64,000 nt of DNA from Parapedobacter soli (GTDB lineage: Bacteria > Bacteroidota > Bacteroidia > Sphingobacteriales > Sphingobacteriaceae). The notes under the pieces were generated by a model. It ran no database searches, was not told where the DNA came from, and saw only the letters and a program-made list of their open reading frames with translations. The position numbers and the translations under genes are program-made. Where the stretch lies: contig NZ_JAMXAY010000019.1 in the NCBI RefSeq assembly GCF_025460835.1, positions 1 through 64,000 on the forward strand, given 5' to 3'. Within the stretch, counting starts at the first letter, position 1; every line of letters begins with the position of its first letter. Positions 25,230 through 37,100 of the stretch are shown here, in pieces.

Positions 25230-26696
25230 TTATTCGACGGCACCGACGGAGGGAGAGCGGGTATTACGCGACTGGTTATAAAAATCATATGTCACCAGTG
25301 TTGTACCTCGCCCTTGGCCCTTCGCTTTGGATGTGCTATTAAGCTTAAGTTCTTTTTCATCAATAATTCCCGCTTCTTTAGATGTACTGAAATACAGGTT
25401 GTTTGATAAGGTTAGCGCATCCTTTGCAATAGACATATAGCTGACGAAATTACTTTCGGGGTGAGGGGTGGGTAGGTTGAAAGCGAGGTTGTTGAAGACT
25501 TGGCATGTACCGCCAAAAAGCCGATAAGCATCCACGACAACACCGTACCAATCTCGTGATAGATTCAGATTGCCACAGGTATTGTTGAAAATCTTAATAT
25601 TAGTAAATGTGGTCTTTCCGGCGATCATGCTACTCTCAAATGATTGGACTTCAAAAGCCGAATATTTTCTGGAGTTCACCACGATGTTATTATAAATTTG
25701 AGTTTCCATCGGGGTGTTGCCTACGCTGACGCTCCATGCCCGTAACGCGTTTCCCTGGTGATCACTGATGTAATTATTATAGAAGCGGCCATTTCCGTTT
25801 AAAAGGAATACTGCATTGTGGTCATCATTCTCCATATTTATATTCTGAAACACATTATGGTGAACATGATAATCTACCACCATACCGATGTTTACCACAT
25901 TTTTTGCTTTTGGGGCGTTGCGATATGTAACATGAGATATCTCTAGGTTTTTGACTAAACCTTGAATTGTAGAGCCGCTAATCCCACCACTGAAATGGAT
26001 TAATGCTCCTGTATTGTTAGCCTTTAAATAAGAGAAAGAGATATTATTTGAATAGGAGTCGGGGCTTCCATCATAGGGTGTTTTGTTATTATAAGAAATC
26101 ACATAATCCCCGATATTTTTAAATTCAATATGTGTAATGCCTATGTCATCGATTGTGCCGTCCAGAATAATTGCCCGGAATTCATTGTCTCTAAACAAGA
26201 AGCCGTGCTCAATGCCAGAGTTACCGTTTCCGCGGATATCGACATATGCGACATCAGAAATTAGCATGTGATTACGAAGGCCCACCACCTCAACCAATCC
26301 ATCGTTGGTGATTTGAATCGGACAGCCCTTTTGACCTTTTAGATTCTTAATTTGGATATTTGTATAGATTCCTCTTTTAATTGCAATAGGAGTGTGGCAA
26401 TCGTACTTTTCATTGTTTCCATCAATTATGAGCCTCCCATTTGCGTCACCGGAAAGTATAATGCTGGATGTTGGTTCTTGTTCTGGTTCATCAGCTTCGG
26501 TTGTATCTTGTTCAGTGTCTGTCGGTGTTTTGATTGTCCCTTCGGTGTCTTCTGCAGGAATCTCCGTTAGTTTATCGGCCGCAATGGCCTCCTTTTCGCA
26601 CGAAGAAAGCGAAGTCAATACAACGAGGCAACTGATAATAACTATAAGAATTTTACCCAAAGCGCCTAAATCAAGGTGTCCGTATTTCACAAGCAA
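25230..26696 (-). CDS. Right-handed parallel beta-helix lipoprotein
   Basis: This 488-residue protein has a signal with a lipobox (LVVLTSLSSC) and a low-complexity acidic linker rich in Thr, Glu and Asp. About 380 residues of beta-helix repeats follow, with recurring turns such as NNISFSYLKANNTGA, KNLEISHVTYRN and FYNNYISDHQGNALR. The fold is used by polysaccharide lyases, epimerases and adhesins. A catalytic set cannot be placed by eye. The annotated start leaves an atypical 14-residue extension before the hydrophobic stretch, so a downstream TTG could be the true start. Beside polysaccharide genes, a polymer-modifying or polymer-binding surface protein is likely. Confidence 0.75.
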   Translation of the reverse strand: MLVKYGHLDLGALGKILIVIISCLVVLTSLSSCEKEAIAADKLTEIPAEDTEGTIKTPTDTEQDTTEADEPEQEPTSSIILSGDANGRLIIDGNNEKYDCHTPIAIKRGIYTNIQIKNLKGQKGCPIQITNDGLVEVVGLRNHMLISDVAYVDIRGNGNSGIEHGFLFRDNEFRAIILDGTIDDIGITHIEFKNIGDYVISYNNKTPYDGSPDSYSNNISFSYLKANNTGALIHFSGGISGSTIQGLVKNLEISHVTYRNAPKAKNVVNIGMVVDYHVHHNVFQNINMENDDHNAVFLLNGNGRFYNNYISDHQGNALRAWSVSVGNTPMETQIYNNIVVNSRKYSAFEVQSFESSMIAGKTTFTNIKIFNNTCGNLNLSRDWYGVVVDAYRLFGGTCQVFNNLAFNLPTPHPESNFVSYMSIAKDALTLSNNLYFSTSKEAGIIDEKELKLNSTSKAKGQGRGTTLVTYDFYNQSRNTRSPSVGAVE

Positions 26697-26702
26697 AAAA
26701 AA

Positions 26703-26724
26703 TTTGTAGTAATTTTACTACAAA
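26703..26724. promoter_or_regulatory. Orphan copy of the locus palindrome
   Basis: This is a perfect dyad with TTTGTAGTAA and TTACTACAAA arms around a two-base centre. It lies 9 bp upstream of the annotated start of the beta-helix lipoprotein. Unlike the other copies it has no TAnnTTTG box 62 bp away on either side; the best leftward match is a poor TAAAATTC. It may act as a repressor-type site, or the promoter may have been lost. Confidence 0.5.
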
Positions 26725-26829
26725 TAAAGATAATTCATTTAACTATTTAAAGTTTAATTTTATTTTTTTACAATAAGGTGTTCAAATTGTCGTCTAACAA
26801 TAAATGTGGAACCTCCCTCGATCTGAATG

Positions 26830-28173
26830 TTATTGGGTTTTGTAGAATAACTTGCGATAAATCTCCGGATAAAATAGGATTGCGTATTTCCAGGGGGCCC
26901 AAAGGTTTATTTGAAAGAGTTTTTTCAGGTAGTAACGAGCTGTCACGAAGAAAACGATTCTTGCCAGTAGCGCACCATAAACTGCTCCAATCACTCCATA
27001 TTTACTGATGAGAAAGATGTTTAAAATTATATTAAAGGAGCTAGTGAATAGGACTATCAGGAAATTCAACTTTGTATTCCCCGTGGACTCCAAGATGGTT
27101 CCAGTTTGTCTGCTGTATGGTATGAGTAAGCAATAGAGTAAGGTGACTCGAAGAAGGGGGGCGGCATCCAGGTATCTTTCTCCTGCAAATATATGGATGA
27201 TTGGTTCGGCAAAAAGATAGAGGACTACGACGGCTGGTGTGACGATGGCCAAGATAGAGCCTACAGATTTTTCATATAACAGTTTCATGGCATTCTTTCC
27301 TTCAGATTCGAATCGGATGGCGCCCTGAGGAAATACAATCGTTGCCATGGCGTTTGTTGGAATATGCGCCATATTGCTGATTCGATTGGCGATATTAAAG
27401 GAACTTACAGCACCAGAAGAGAGCATGCCTCCTACCATCATTTGATCCATTACATTGGAAAACGTTGCATGCAGAGAGGTGGCCATGGTATATTTACCGT
27501 AATTTAAAAGTTTTTTTGCCCACCCGAAATCAAATTTGCAGTTAAATGTTAAATGTTTCCGCGCGTAGCACCAAGAAACGATAGCTCCAACTATTGTAGA
27601 TACGACATGAAACTCCGTCAATTGAATGAGAGTTAGCTCATATTTTAAGACGTATGCGATAACTAGAACGGTCAGAAAGAAAAATTGCTTAAGAAATGAT
27701 GAGAGAAATAAACTTCTGAAATCAAGATATGCTTGTTCAATGCTGTTATACTGCGTTTGTATTCCGGTGATAAAAAACGATATCAGATATAACAAAAACA
27801 TGTTGATAAGCACGGGAGCATCCCATATGCGGCTCAAAAAAGGAGAAATACCGACCAATACGAGTGCAAGTATACCGGTCATGCCCATGTTGATGATAAA
27901 GGATGTGAAGATGATTTTTTGGCGAGTGTTGTTCTCAGCTATCGAAACATATTTTATTAACGCATTTTGGATCAACTCATTGCGGGCGATTTCCAGAAGT
28001 GAGATCGTAGAGAGGAAAAGAACCCACGTGCCATAATCGTCTTTTGATGTTAACCTCACGAGGAAAAAGAAACTCCCGAATCCGATGATAAAATTGGAGA
28101 TTTGCTGTAGTACACTGACGGTACCGGAACGTATCCAATAACTTTTTACAAACGTCTTATTTATATTCATCAA
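26830..28173 (-). CDS. Flippase-like polysaccharide transporter next to the NRPS genes
   Basis: This 447-residue protein has about 12-14 hydrophobic helices of the MOP/Wzx superfamily. FLVRLTSKDDYGTWVLFLST, SSGAVSSFNIANRISNMAHI and MATIVFPQGAIRFESEG are typical pieces. It begins only 22 bp after the stop of the last NRPS gene, so it is very likely co-transcribed. It could flip a lipid-linked glycan for the neighbouring polysaccharide genes or act as an exporter or flippase for the peptide or a peptide-bearing lipid intermediate. Sequence alone does not decide. Confidence 0.82.
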   Translation of the reverse strand: MMNINKTFVKSYWIRSGTVSVLQQISNFIIGFGSFFFLVRLTSKDDYGTWVLFLSTISLLEIARNELIQNALIKYVSIAENNTRQKIIFTSFIINMGMTGILALVLVGISPFLSRIWDAPVLINMFLLYLISFFITGIQTQYNSIEQAYLDFRSLFLSSFLKQFFFLTVLVIAYVLKYELTLIQLTEFHVVSTIVGAIVSWCYARKHLTFNCKFDFGWAKKLLNYGKYTMATSLHATFSNVMDQMMVGGMLSSGAVSSFNIANRISNMAHIPTNAMATIVFPQGAIRFESEGKNAMKLLYEKSVGSILAIVTPAVVVLYLFAEPIIHIFAGERYLDAAPLLRVTLLYCLLIPYSRQTGTILESTGNTKLNFLIVLFTSSFNIILNIFLISKYGVIGAVYGALLARIVFFVTARYYLKKLFQINLWAPWKYAILFYPEIYRKLFYKTQ

Positions 28174-28195
28174 ACGGTGGCTAAGCTACTATTCG

Positions 28196-31100
28196 TTAAA
28201 ATGCTACAGCTTCGGCGTGATAAGTATTGAAAGCTTCGTCGAGTTTTTCTTGGAGCTGTTTACTCAATACACTAACCACCGGCTCATGAAATAGCTGTGC
28301 ATGGGTGCCTGGTACCTCCACGACATCAATGGACCCTAAGACGTTAGGTTCCCACCCGTTTGTTCGAAAATGCGGAATGTAAAAGATTTTTTCTTTAGAT
28401 CTAAATAATGTGATTGAGCCTTGGTAAGACTGTAAAGTATAATTGTTTAATGCTGTCATATGCTGCTTTCTCAGCAATCTGAATTCCTTGCTTGGTTGGT
28501 CGGAAAATTGCTTGTCGGGAAATACCCGAACAATCATATGCCGCAATACGGCCCTGGTATAAAAATACTGGCTTTTCGCATATAGCATAGGATTTTTGGA
28601 GATTAAGATAGGCGTCAACAGCATCTTCTTTACATAGTATTTGAATGTTTTCCAACTATCTCCGTGAAGTAATTGTTTGGCGGTTTTGTTGGTGTACGAA
28701 TCAAATAACCCTAGAAAAGCTACATCCTTACCCATTTTATTCAATTGTTGGGCCATTTCGACAGCGACGATGCCTCCATAGGAATAGCCAGAAAGCGCAT
28801 AAGGCCCGTCAGGATTGTGTTGCAGGATTTCCTGTATATAGGTTGCTGCAATTTCTTCTATGCTTTGGTATGAGCAATGGCTGCCATCAAGACCTTTTGC
28901 TTGCAGCGCAAATACCGGTTGTTCAGGATCCAGATGTTTCATTATATTTTGTAAAAACAGCACGTTGAGGCCGATACCATGAACGACGTACAAGGGCGGC
29001 TTCGTTCCATTTGCTTTCATCGGTACTAGGCTTTCATAAGTTGATTTCAAATCATGATTTTCTATTACAGCCGCCAGTTTGGAGATTGTGGGTGCCTCGA
29101 TAAGACTGCTTATTGGAAGTCTGGGGCCGATTTCTTGCTCGATCTGAATCATCATTTTCACCGCCATTAAGGAATGTCCACCTAGATGGAAGAAGTTATC
29201 CAATATACTTATCTTTTCTAATTTCAAGTTGCGCTGCCAGATTTTCGCTAACAATACTTCTACTTCAGTGCGAGGGGCAACGAATCGACGCGCGGTTTGG
29301 CCATCATCACTATCGGGCTTAGGCAGCCCTTTTTTGTCTAATTTCCCGTTCGCGTTCAGTGGCAGTGCACTTATTAGCACCCACGTTTTCGGAACCATAT
29401 AGTCGGGCAATCGGCTACTCAGTTGATCGATAGCGTTTGTTTTATCAAATTGCTTGCCGTCGACGACAACATAGGCAACCAGGCGGTTTTCGTTATTTTC
29501 ATCGACATCAGTGACAACCGCACAGTGTTTTATTGTGTCTAACGCGAGTATATTGTTTTGAACTTCTCCCAGCTCAATACGGTTTCCACGTATTTTAACC
29601 TGGTCGTCCCGGCGGCTCACATATTCGATGTTTCCATCTGGCAACCACCTGACTACATCCCCTGTTCGATATAACTTTCTATGTGGATGGCCGATGATTG
29701 GATTCGGAACAAAGACACTATCCGTTAGCGCTGAATTATTGTAGTAACCCGTCGCTAATCCTTCCCCACCTATATACAGTTCACCGGTTACGCCAATGGG
29801 GCACTGAGAGAGGTGTTCGTTAAATACGAAGACTGATGTATTCGAGAATGGCTTGCCGACAGGTATTATTGCTGAGTAATCTCGTGCTGGATCCACGATG
29901 TGTAATAGCTTACCGATAGTGGTTTCGGTGGGGCCGTAGTGGTTCACTATCGTACAATCAGTGCCAGTGCGAACGATGTCTTTTACCAGCTCATGCGGTA
30001 ATGCCTCACCGCCGAAAATCAGTAGTTTTTTCGGCAAAAGCATTCCGGCTGACTCGGATAGGTATTTCCAATGGGATGGCACTATCTTCATGCAGTCGAT
30101 TTGCTGCTCTTCGAAGTATCGACCGATATAATGAACGTCGTTGAATTGTTCTTTCGTGAAAATGTGCAGGGTACCGCCTGTAGTAAGGGACTGGTATAAT
30201 ACCGTATTGCCAAGATCGGTGGAGATGGTATTCCCGTACGAAAAATCAGTACAGGTTTCTAACACCGGTAGATGCTCCCGAAGACCGGCGAAATAGTCGG
30301 CAAGTGATCGATGTGTGATACATACACCCTTGGGTTTGCCCGTAGAGCCCGAGGTATATATAATATATGCCAATGAGGACGGATGGGGCAACGTATTGAG
30401 CTCGATTATAGGTGCCGCCCATATTTCTGAGTCTGCATTGTCCAGATTCACACATTTCGTGTTCGATAATGTCGCCAATTTGGTTGAAACCGCGAGATCA
30501 CTTATGATGAACGGAGACTTACAATCTTCAATGATATGCTGGATACGATTGACCGGCAAATCCGGATCGATAGGGACATACGCCGCTCCTGCTTTCCAGA
30601 TGGCGAGGAGACCGATTATCATTTCTGGGCAGGGCTGTATACACAAGGGCACAGGTGTCTCGGCTGAGAGGCCATTCATCAATAGGTAATGTGCCAACCG
30701 TGTTGATTTTTCGTCCAGATCTTTATAGGTCGTTCCCGTGCCCTGAAATACAACTGCGATATTGTCTGGCGTTTTTTGTGCCTGACTAATAAAATCGTCA
30801 AGAAGTGTGCGGTTTGCAGGAAAATCACAACGGTGGTCAGACAGCGAAGGGAAAGGATGGGGGAGTGGCAAGCTGTCTTTTATTTGTACCATCGGATTGG
30901 CCGAGATGGTGTCAATTAAAATATTCAGCTCATCCATCATCCGTTCAATGGTGTCGGGCCTGTAAAGCTGGGTGTTATATGCCCAATACCAACTAATGGA
31001 TTTTGCCTTTATATTGAGGTCTATGGATAAAGAGATCTCGAACGTATGGGAGGCGCGGGGATTGAATATAAGCTCTGTGTCCAAATGTTCGAAATGAAGT

Positions 31101-34100
31101 TTCTCCCCGTCGTCAATACGTATAGTAACGATAAAGGGTACAAGTGGAATCTGGTTTTTTTCTCTACTTATATTAAGTTGTGCGAGTATTTCACTGAAAG
31201 TGAGTTGCTGATGGTCGTATGCCTCGTAAATGTACTGCTTTCTTGATTCTAAGTAAGCTGATGTAGGTTGACTAGGTAATATTTTTGAACGGAAGGGTAA
31301 AAGGTTTACACAATGGCCAATCATATCATTGTGTCCGTTGATGAATTGCCCGGCTGTCGTGACACCCAACACGACGTCTGGCGAACCTGTGCGGTGATGT
31401 AGTAAAATCTCAATAAGCGATATGAGTGTCGACGCCATACTCATACGTGAGCTTCTTGTAATCTCCGTGAGTTTAATGTAACGGTCTTCGCTGGATAAGA
31501 AGCTCGTAAAATTACCTCTATACGTTCGTCTTTCGGGGCGCAAGAAGTCCGTTGGTAACGCTAATGTAGGTATGTCGTTTTGATATTGACGAATCCAGAA
31601 ATCTTGTAGTGACTTATATCGATCTGTTTTAGAAAGATTTATGCAGTTCTTGGAGTAATCACTCATTTGAGTAGGATGTTTTGACGGGAATCCCCTTCCG
31701 CTAATCAATGAGTTGTATGTGAGACTGATGTCTTTCAGAAGTGTTTCCAGTGACGTAGCATCACAGATGATATGATGGATTAATAGCGTAAAATAATGTA
31801 GCTCTACATCAAGTCGATGGACCATTATTCTGAATAATAGCCCTTGATTCAATTTGAATGGTGTTAAGCCTTCTTTTTCGACATCGGTATTGAATCGGTT
31901 TAATTTTTCGTTTTCACTGGGTAATGGCGATATATCGTGATAAGAGAGCGGTAATTTAAGTTGATCTATTGACCGGACAACCAGATACTCGCCATCGTCG
32001 CTCACGTTGCTACGTAAAGCCTCGTGACGGTTGACAACATTTGTGATGGCTTGCTGAAATACGTCATAGTCAAATCTTCCCGCGAATTTAATTGACCAAG
32101 AATGATTATAGGCAAGGTTGGCTTCATCTCCTCCTATCATACATGATAACCATATTTCTCTTTGAGGCTCAATGATAGGAATTTGATGGGTTACAGCGGT
32201 TGTCTTTACTCCATTGACATTGGCGTTAGTGGTATTGCCATTCACGGTTTGTATCTGTGCATCATCTTTACCAATAACAATATGAGTGGGCTCCTCTTTT
32301 TTGAGAATAAAAAATGAGGTGAAATCGTGAAGTGTCGAATGTTGGAAAATTCCAGTCATAGGAACTTCTAACCCGGTTTCTTTCTTTATTTCATTAACTA
32401 ACCCCGGTATTAGCAGGGAATGTCCTCCGAGTTGGAAAAAGTCATCATGTGGCTGTATGTTCTCTGTACCTAATACTTTTTCCCAAATTTTGGTGACATG
32501 AAGCTCTATGGATTCTCGGTTTGCCGACTTTGTTTGTCTGTTTTTGTTTTTTGACCATGGCAACGCTTTCCTGTCAATCTTTTTGTTCGGTGTTAAAGGA
32601 AACTCAGATAAGAATATCCAATCATTTGGAATCATATAGGGAGGTAGAAACTCCAATAGGTGCTTCTTGATTTCGGAGATAAATCCTTTTTCTGCTAGCA
32701 AACCCTCAGCAGGTATATCTCCCATTTCTGTAAGGTCTGAAGGAATTAAGTAGGCCGCTATGCGCTGATCGCCAGTTTGGTTTTCCTGCACAACTACAAC
32801 AGACTCCTTGATGGGTTCTTGCTTATTTAAGTAATATTCGATTTCACCTAACTCGATTCTAAACCCCCTGACTTTTACCTGATTATCAATCCTTCCCAAG
32901 CATTGGATTTCGCCGTTGGGCAATACTTTTCCTAAATCACCTGTACGGTAAATTTTCGTGTTGGTCGATGTTGGGAAAGGTGCGGTTAAAAAACGCTCTA
33001 GGTTAAGTTCTGGTCTATTTAGATATCCTCTTGCAACGCCGTCTCCGCCAATGTATATTTCACCCTCTTCTCCTGCAGGAACGATGGCAAGCTGCTCATC
33101 CAAAATGTATACCTGGGTATTATGGATCGGCCGGCCGACGGTTATCGGGCTTTCGTCAGGCTTTAGCTGTTTCACCGTCGACCATATTGTCGTTTCGGTT
33201 GGCCCGTATAAATTCCAAACTTCATCACATAAATCCATGAGTTTTTCCGCGAGGTCTGTCGGAAAGGCCTCGCCACCGCATAGTGCTTTGATAGGAAGCT
33301 TTTGGTTCCATCCCGAGCTGAGCATCATACGCCAGGTAGCAGGTGTGGCTTGTACCACTGTGACGCCGGTAGCTTTTACCGTTTCGAGGATCTGGTAACT
33401 ATCAAGCCGGGTATCGTCGTCAGCAAGGACGATTGATGCTCCGGTGATCAACGGAAGGTACAGCTCTAGTCCTGCAATGTCAAAAGATATCGTTGTGAGG
33501 GCTAAAAGGATATCATCTTTTTGCATTCCAGGTTCATCCTGCATGCTAAGCAGGAAGTTCACCAAGCTTTTTTGCGCTATCTGTACGCCTTTGGGCTTTC
33601 CGGTAGATCCAGAGGTATATAGTATATATGCGAGGTCGTTGCCGGAAGTCGAAACTGATGGCAGAGAAAACTGGAATTCGTGTGATCGGCTTACAAAATC
33701 AGTTATCAATAGTTCTTTGGTGCTCGACACGAACCTGCCGGCGTATTGAGCTGATGTAATAAGCACCCGCGCTTCGGAATCTTGCAGCATAAACGAAATT
33801 CGCTCTGCCGGATAATGTGGATCTAGCGGTAAATAAGTCGCGCCCGCTTTCATTATACCCAATAAGCAGCTTACCAGTTCTGGTGTTCGGTCGAGTGCCA
33901 ACCCTACAATATCACCTGGAACTACACCATTCTCAGCGAGGTAATGTGCAAATTGATTTGAGCGCTTGTCCAAGGCAGTATACGTCAGCCTTTCATCTTG
34001 GAATCTTATCGCTGTATTATTGGGGAATTGCCTAGCTTTCTCTATAAAAAGGTCGCAGACGGAAATATCTTTTGGATGACTCTTGTCTGGTCCTTCCACA

Positions 34101-37100
34101 AAAGTGAAATGTTGGTTGTCTGGCGACGTGAAGCTGGTTGCTAGATTTCTCAAAATCACATGGGGATTGGCAACAACATCTTCCATTATGTTCTGGAACT
34201 CTCGCACGAGTAGCCTTATCGTCTCTTCTTTAAATAAACTTGCATTGTATACCCACTCTAAAACGGGGCTTGCTTTCGTTCCGGATATACTTATGAAAAA
34301 CTCAAAACTACTGTTCTCTCCGCCATCGAAAAGGTATGTGTTTTCCATACCGATAAAATTGATCCGGTCATTGACTGTTAAATCAGCAAAAAAATCGAAA
34401 ATAACGGGAACGAATGACGATCTCGTGGAATCTCGACGGATATCAAGTTGCCTCAAGAGGCTGCTGTACGTGATGCCCTGATGCTCATAAGCCTCGATGA
34501 GAGCTGCTTTTCTTTTAGCCAAATGGTCTGTAAATGAGAGAGAATCATCGATGAATGCTCTAATGGGCAAGGTGCTTACAGCATTTGCGACCAACGGTTC
34601 TCCACCCAATCGGAGGTGGTCCGCAACCGGCATGCCGGTAATGACATCGGGTTGTTTCATATAACGGCTTAGTACGATTTCTAAAATTACTCTCGTACTG
34701 ATTGCCTGGCTGGCTCTGATTTTTGCGGTAGCTTGCCTAAATGCCTCAAATGTCTGGCAGTCCAAGCCTGTTTTCAGGGTGTTACATTTAAAAGTCTGTT
34801 CGGCTGGCCGCGGGAAATCAGTTGGTAGTTCCATGAGTGGAACTTTGTCGCTATACTGCGAAATCCAATACGCTTCGATGCGCTTGTATGCATCACTATC
34901 GTAAAATACTTGTTGTTTTTGGGTGTAATCGATAAAGGACGCAGCTGGTGGAAGTTGTGGAGTTACTTTTTGAGCAAACGCAGAATAAAGCTTGCCTAGT
35001 TCTTCGGCCATAATGGTGAGGGACCATCCATCACAAATAATGTGGTGTACGCTAAACCTGAGTATGTGCTGTTCATTTGCTAATTTGAATAATGTTACCC
35101 TAAATAGCGGCCCATTGGTGAGGTCAAATGGTATCTCGTAGCTTGCTCGGTTAGCTTGTTCGATAAAGCCGACTTGCTCTTCAGCTGCTATTGATGATAA
35201 ATCTTCTTCAACGACAGCTATTTCCATTCGGTCTAGAATTCCAATTTGGGTTCCGCTTTCATCGCACTTTGCTCGTAAAGATTGATGCCTATCGGTTAAC
35301 ACCTGGATTGCATTTTCCATGGCTCCTTTGTTAAAAGGGCCGTTTAACTGTAGGGAAACGGATAATGTATATGATTTGTTGGCTTCGTCTCCACCTAATA
35401 CACTAGTGATCCAAATCTCTTTCTGTGACTTGGTCGCTGGTACCCATTGAATGTTAACAATTGAATCTGCAGTTTCTTCCCTGATTTTTTCAGCGACAAT
35501 CGCTACGTTTTCCAGCGGATTGCCGTCCATGTATTGTTCGACAAACTGCTGGAATATCGGGTATTTAAATACGGTAGTTAATGGGAGCTTCTTGTTCGTG
35601 ACCTGCTCCATTTTGGCCATCAATTTCGGCAGTAATAATGAGTGCCCTCCCAACTCGAAAAAATCATCGTTGGCTTGGATATCATCTACTTGGAGGATTT
35701 CTTCCCAAATACCCACAACGATTTCCTCAAGTGCCTCATTGGCCTCTTCTACTTGACTGTGTATGAGTGGTTTTTCAACGGTTAGAGACTGGGTAGCTGA
35801 CGGTTCGACCTCCGGCATCTTAATAGACCCAGGGTTGATTTTGTCTACTACAATCGCGTCCAAGGCGATTTCGGGAGATACGACAACTTGTTTTATGAGG
35901 CCGTTGAATCCGTCCATCAGTTGTTTGATGGTAGCGGATGAGAACAAATATTTGTTGTATGACCACTCTAGTACAAATTTATCGTCTGAACACCTTAGAT
36001 TAAGAAAGATTTCAAAATTTTCGAATACCCGTGGATGTGAGATTAATGTGTGTTTGATCCCTGGGAAATCCACATTGGCATCCATATTTGTATCAATGTT
36101 GAAAACAACAGGCAATAATGGTAAACCTGATTTCCTTCGCTTTATTTTCAATAATTTTAATAGGGTCCCATAAGTAAACAACTGATGTTCGAAATCATCC
36201 AGTAATTGAGGTTTTCTTCGCTTTAGGTGTTCAAGGAATGAAACAGATGATATTACTGAGCCACGAATTGGAAGGAGGTTTACACAATGCCCTATGGATT
36301 TCAAATGACCAGTAGCCGCCTGTCCAGCCGTGGGCAACCCAATGATGACTTCAGTTTGCCCTGTCAGGCGGCTCAGATACACCTCGAACGACATTAGCAG
36401 GGTGTTTACGAAACTGACTCCTTGCGTGCTTCCTACCTGTTTTAATTTTTGCATAAGACCCGAATCCAAATCAAAGTCGTCCCGTTGACTCTGGTAGGTC
36501 TGCATTTCTAGGCGGGGCTTATCTGTAGGTAGTTGAATGGGCTCCGGTATTACCCCAAATTTGTTAAGCCAATAGCGTGTGGTATCTTTATAGGTATCGG
36601 TGCCGGCGTATGCATCCATCTCTTGATTATACTGCGACATCGATACCACCGCCGACGGACTGAACGGTCTCCCTTCTAATTTCGCAGTATAGCACTCAGA
36701 TAATTCTTCTAATAAAACACTAAATGACCAACCGTCGCAAATAATGTGGTGTACGGTGAGTCTCATTATATGGCAATCTTCCGCCAACTTATACAAAAAT
36801 GTCCGGAAAAGAGGTCCATTCTCCAGATCGAAGGGTTCGCTCACATCTCGCTTAGCCATTTCGATGAGATAATCAGCTTGATTACTGGCTGTTTTGGTAG
36901 AAATATCTTCAAAGTCTAAGCTTGTCTGACGGTGTTTGAGTACATGGATTTGTTTGCCATCTGGGCTAAACACACAGCGCAAAGCGTCGTTGCACTCAAT
37001 GATTTCTTGTAATGCCTGCTCAAGAATGGCCTGTTCCAGGTTTCCTTCCAAACGCAGAGACATTGATTCGTTATACGCACAGTTGGCATCAGTACCTCCG

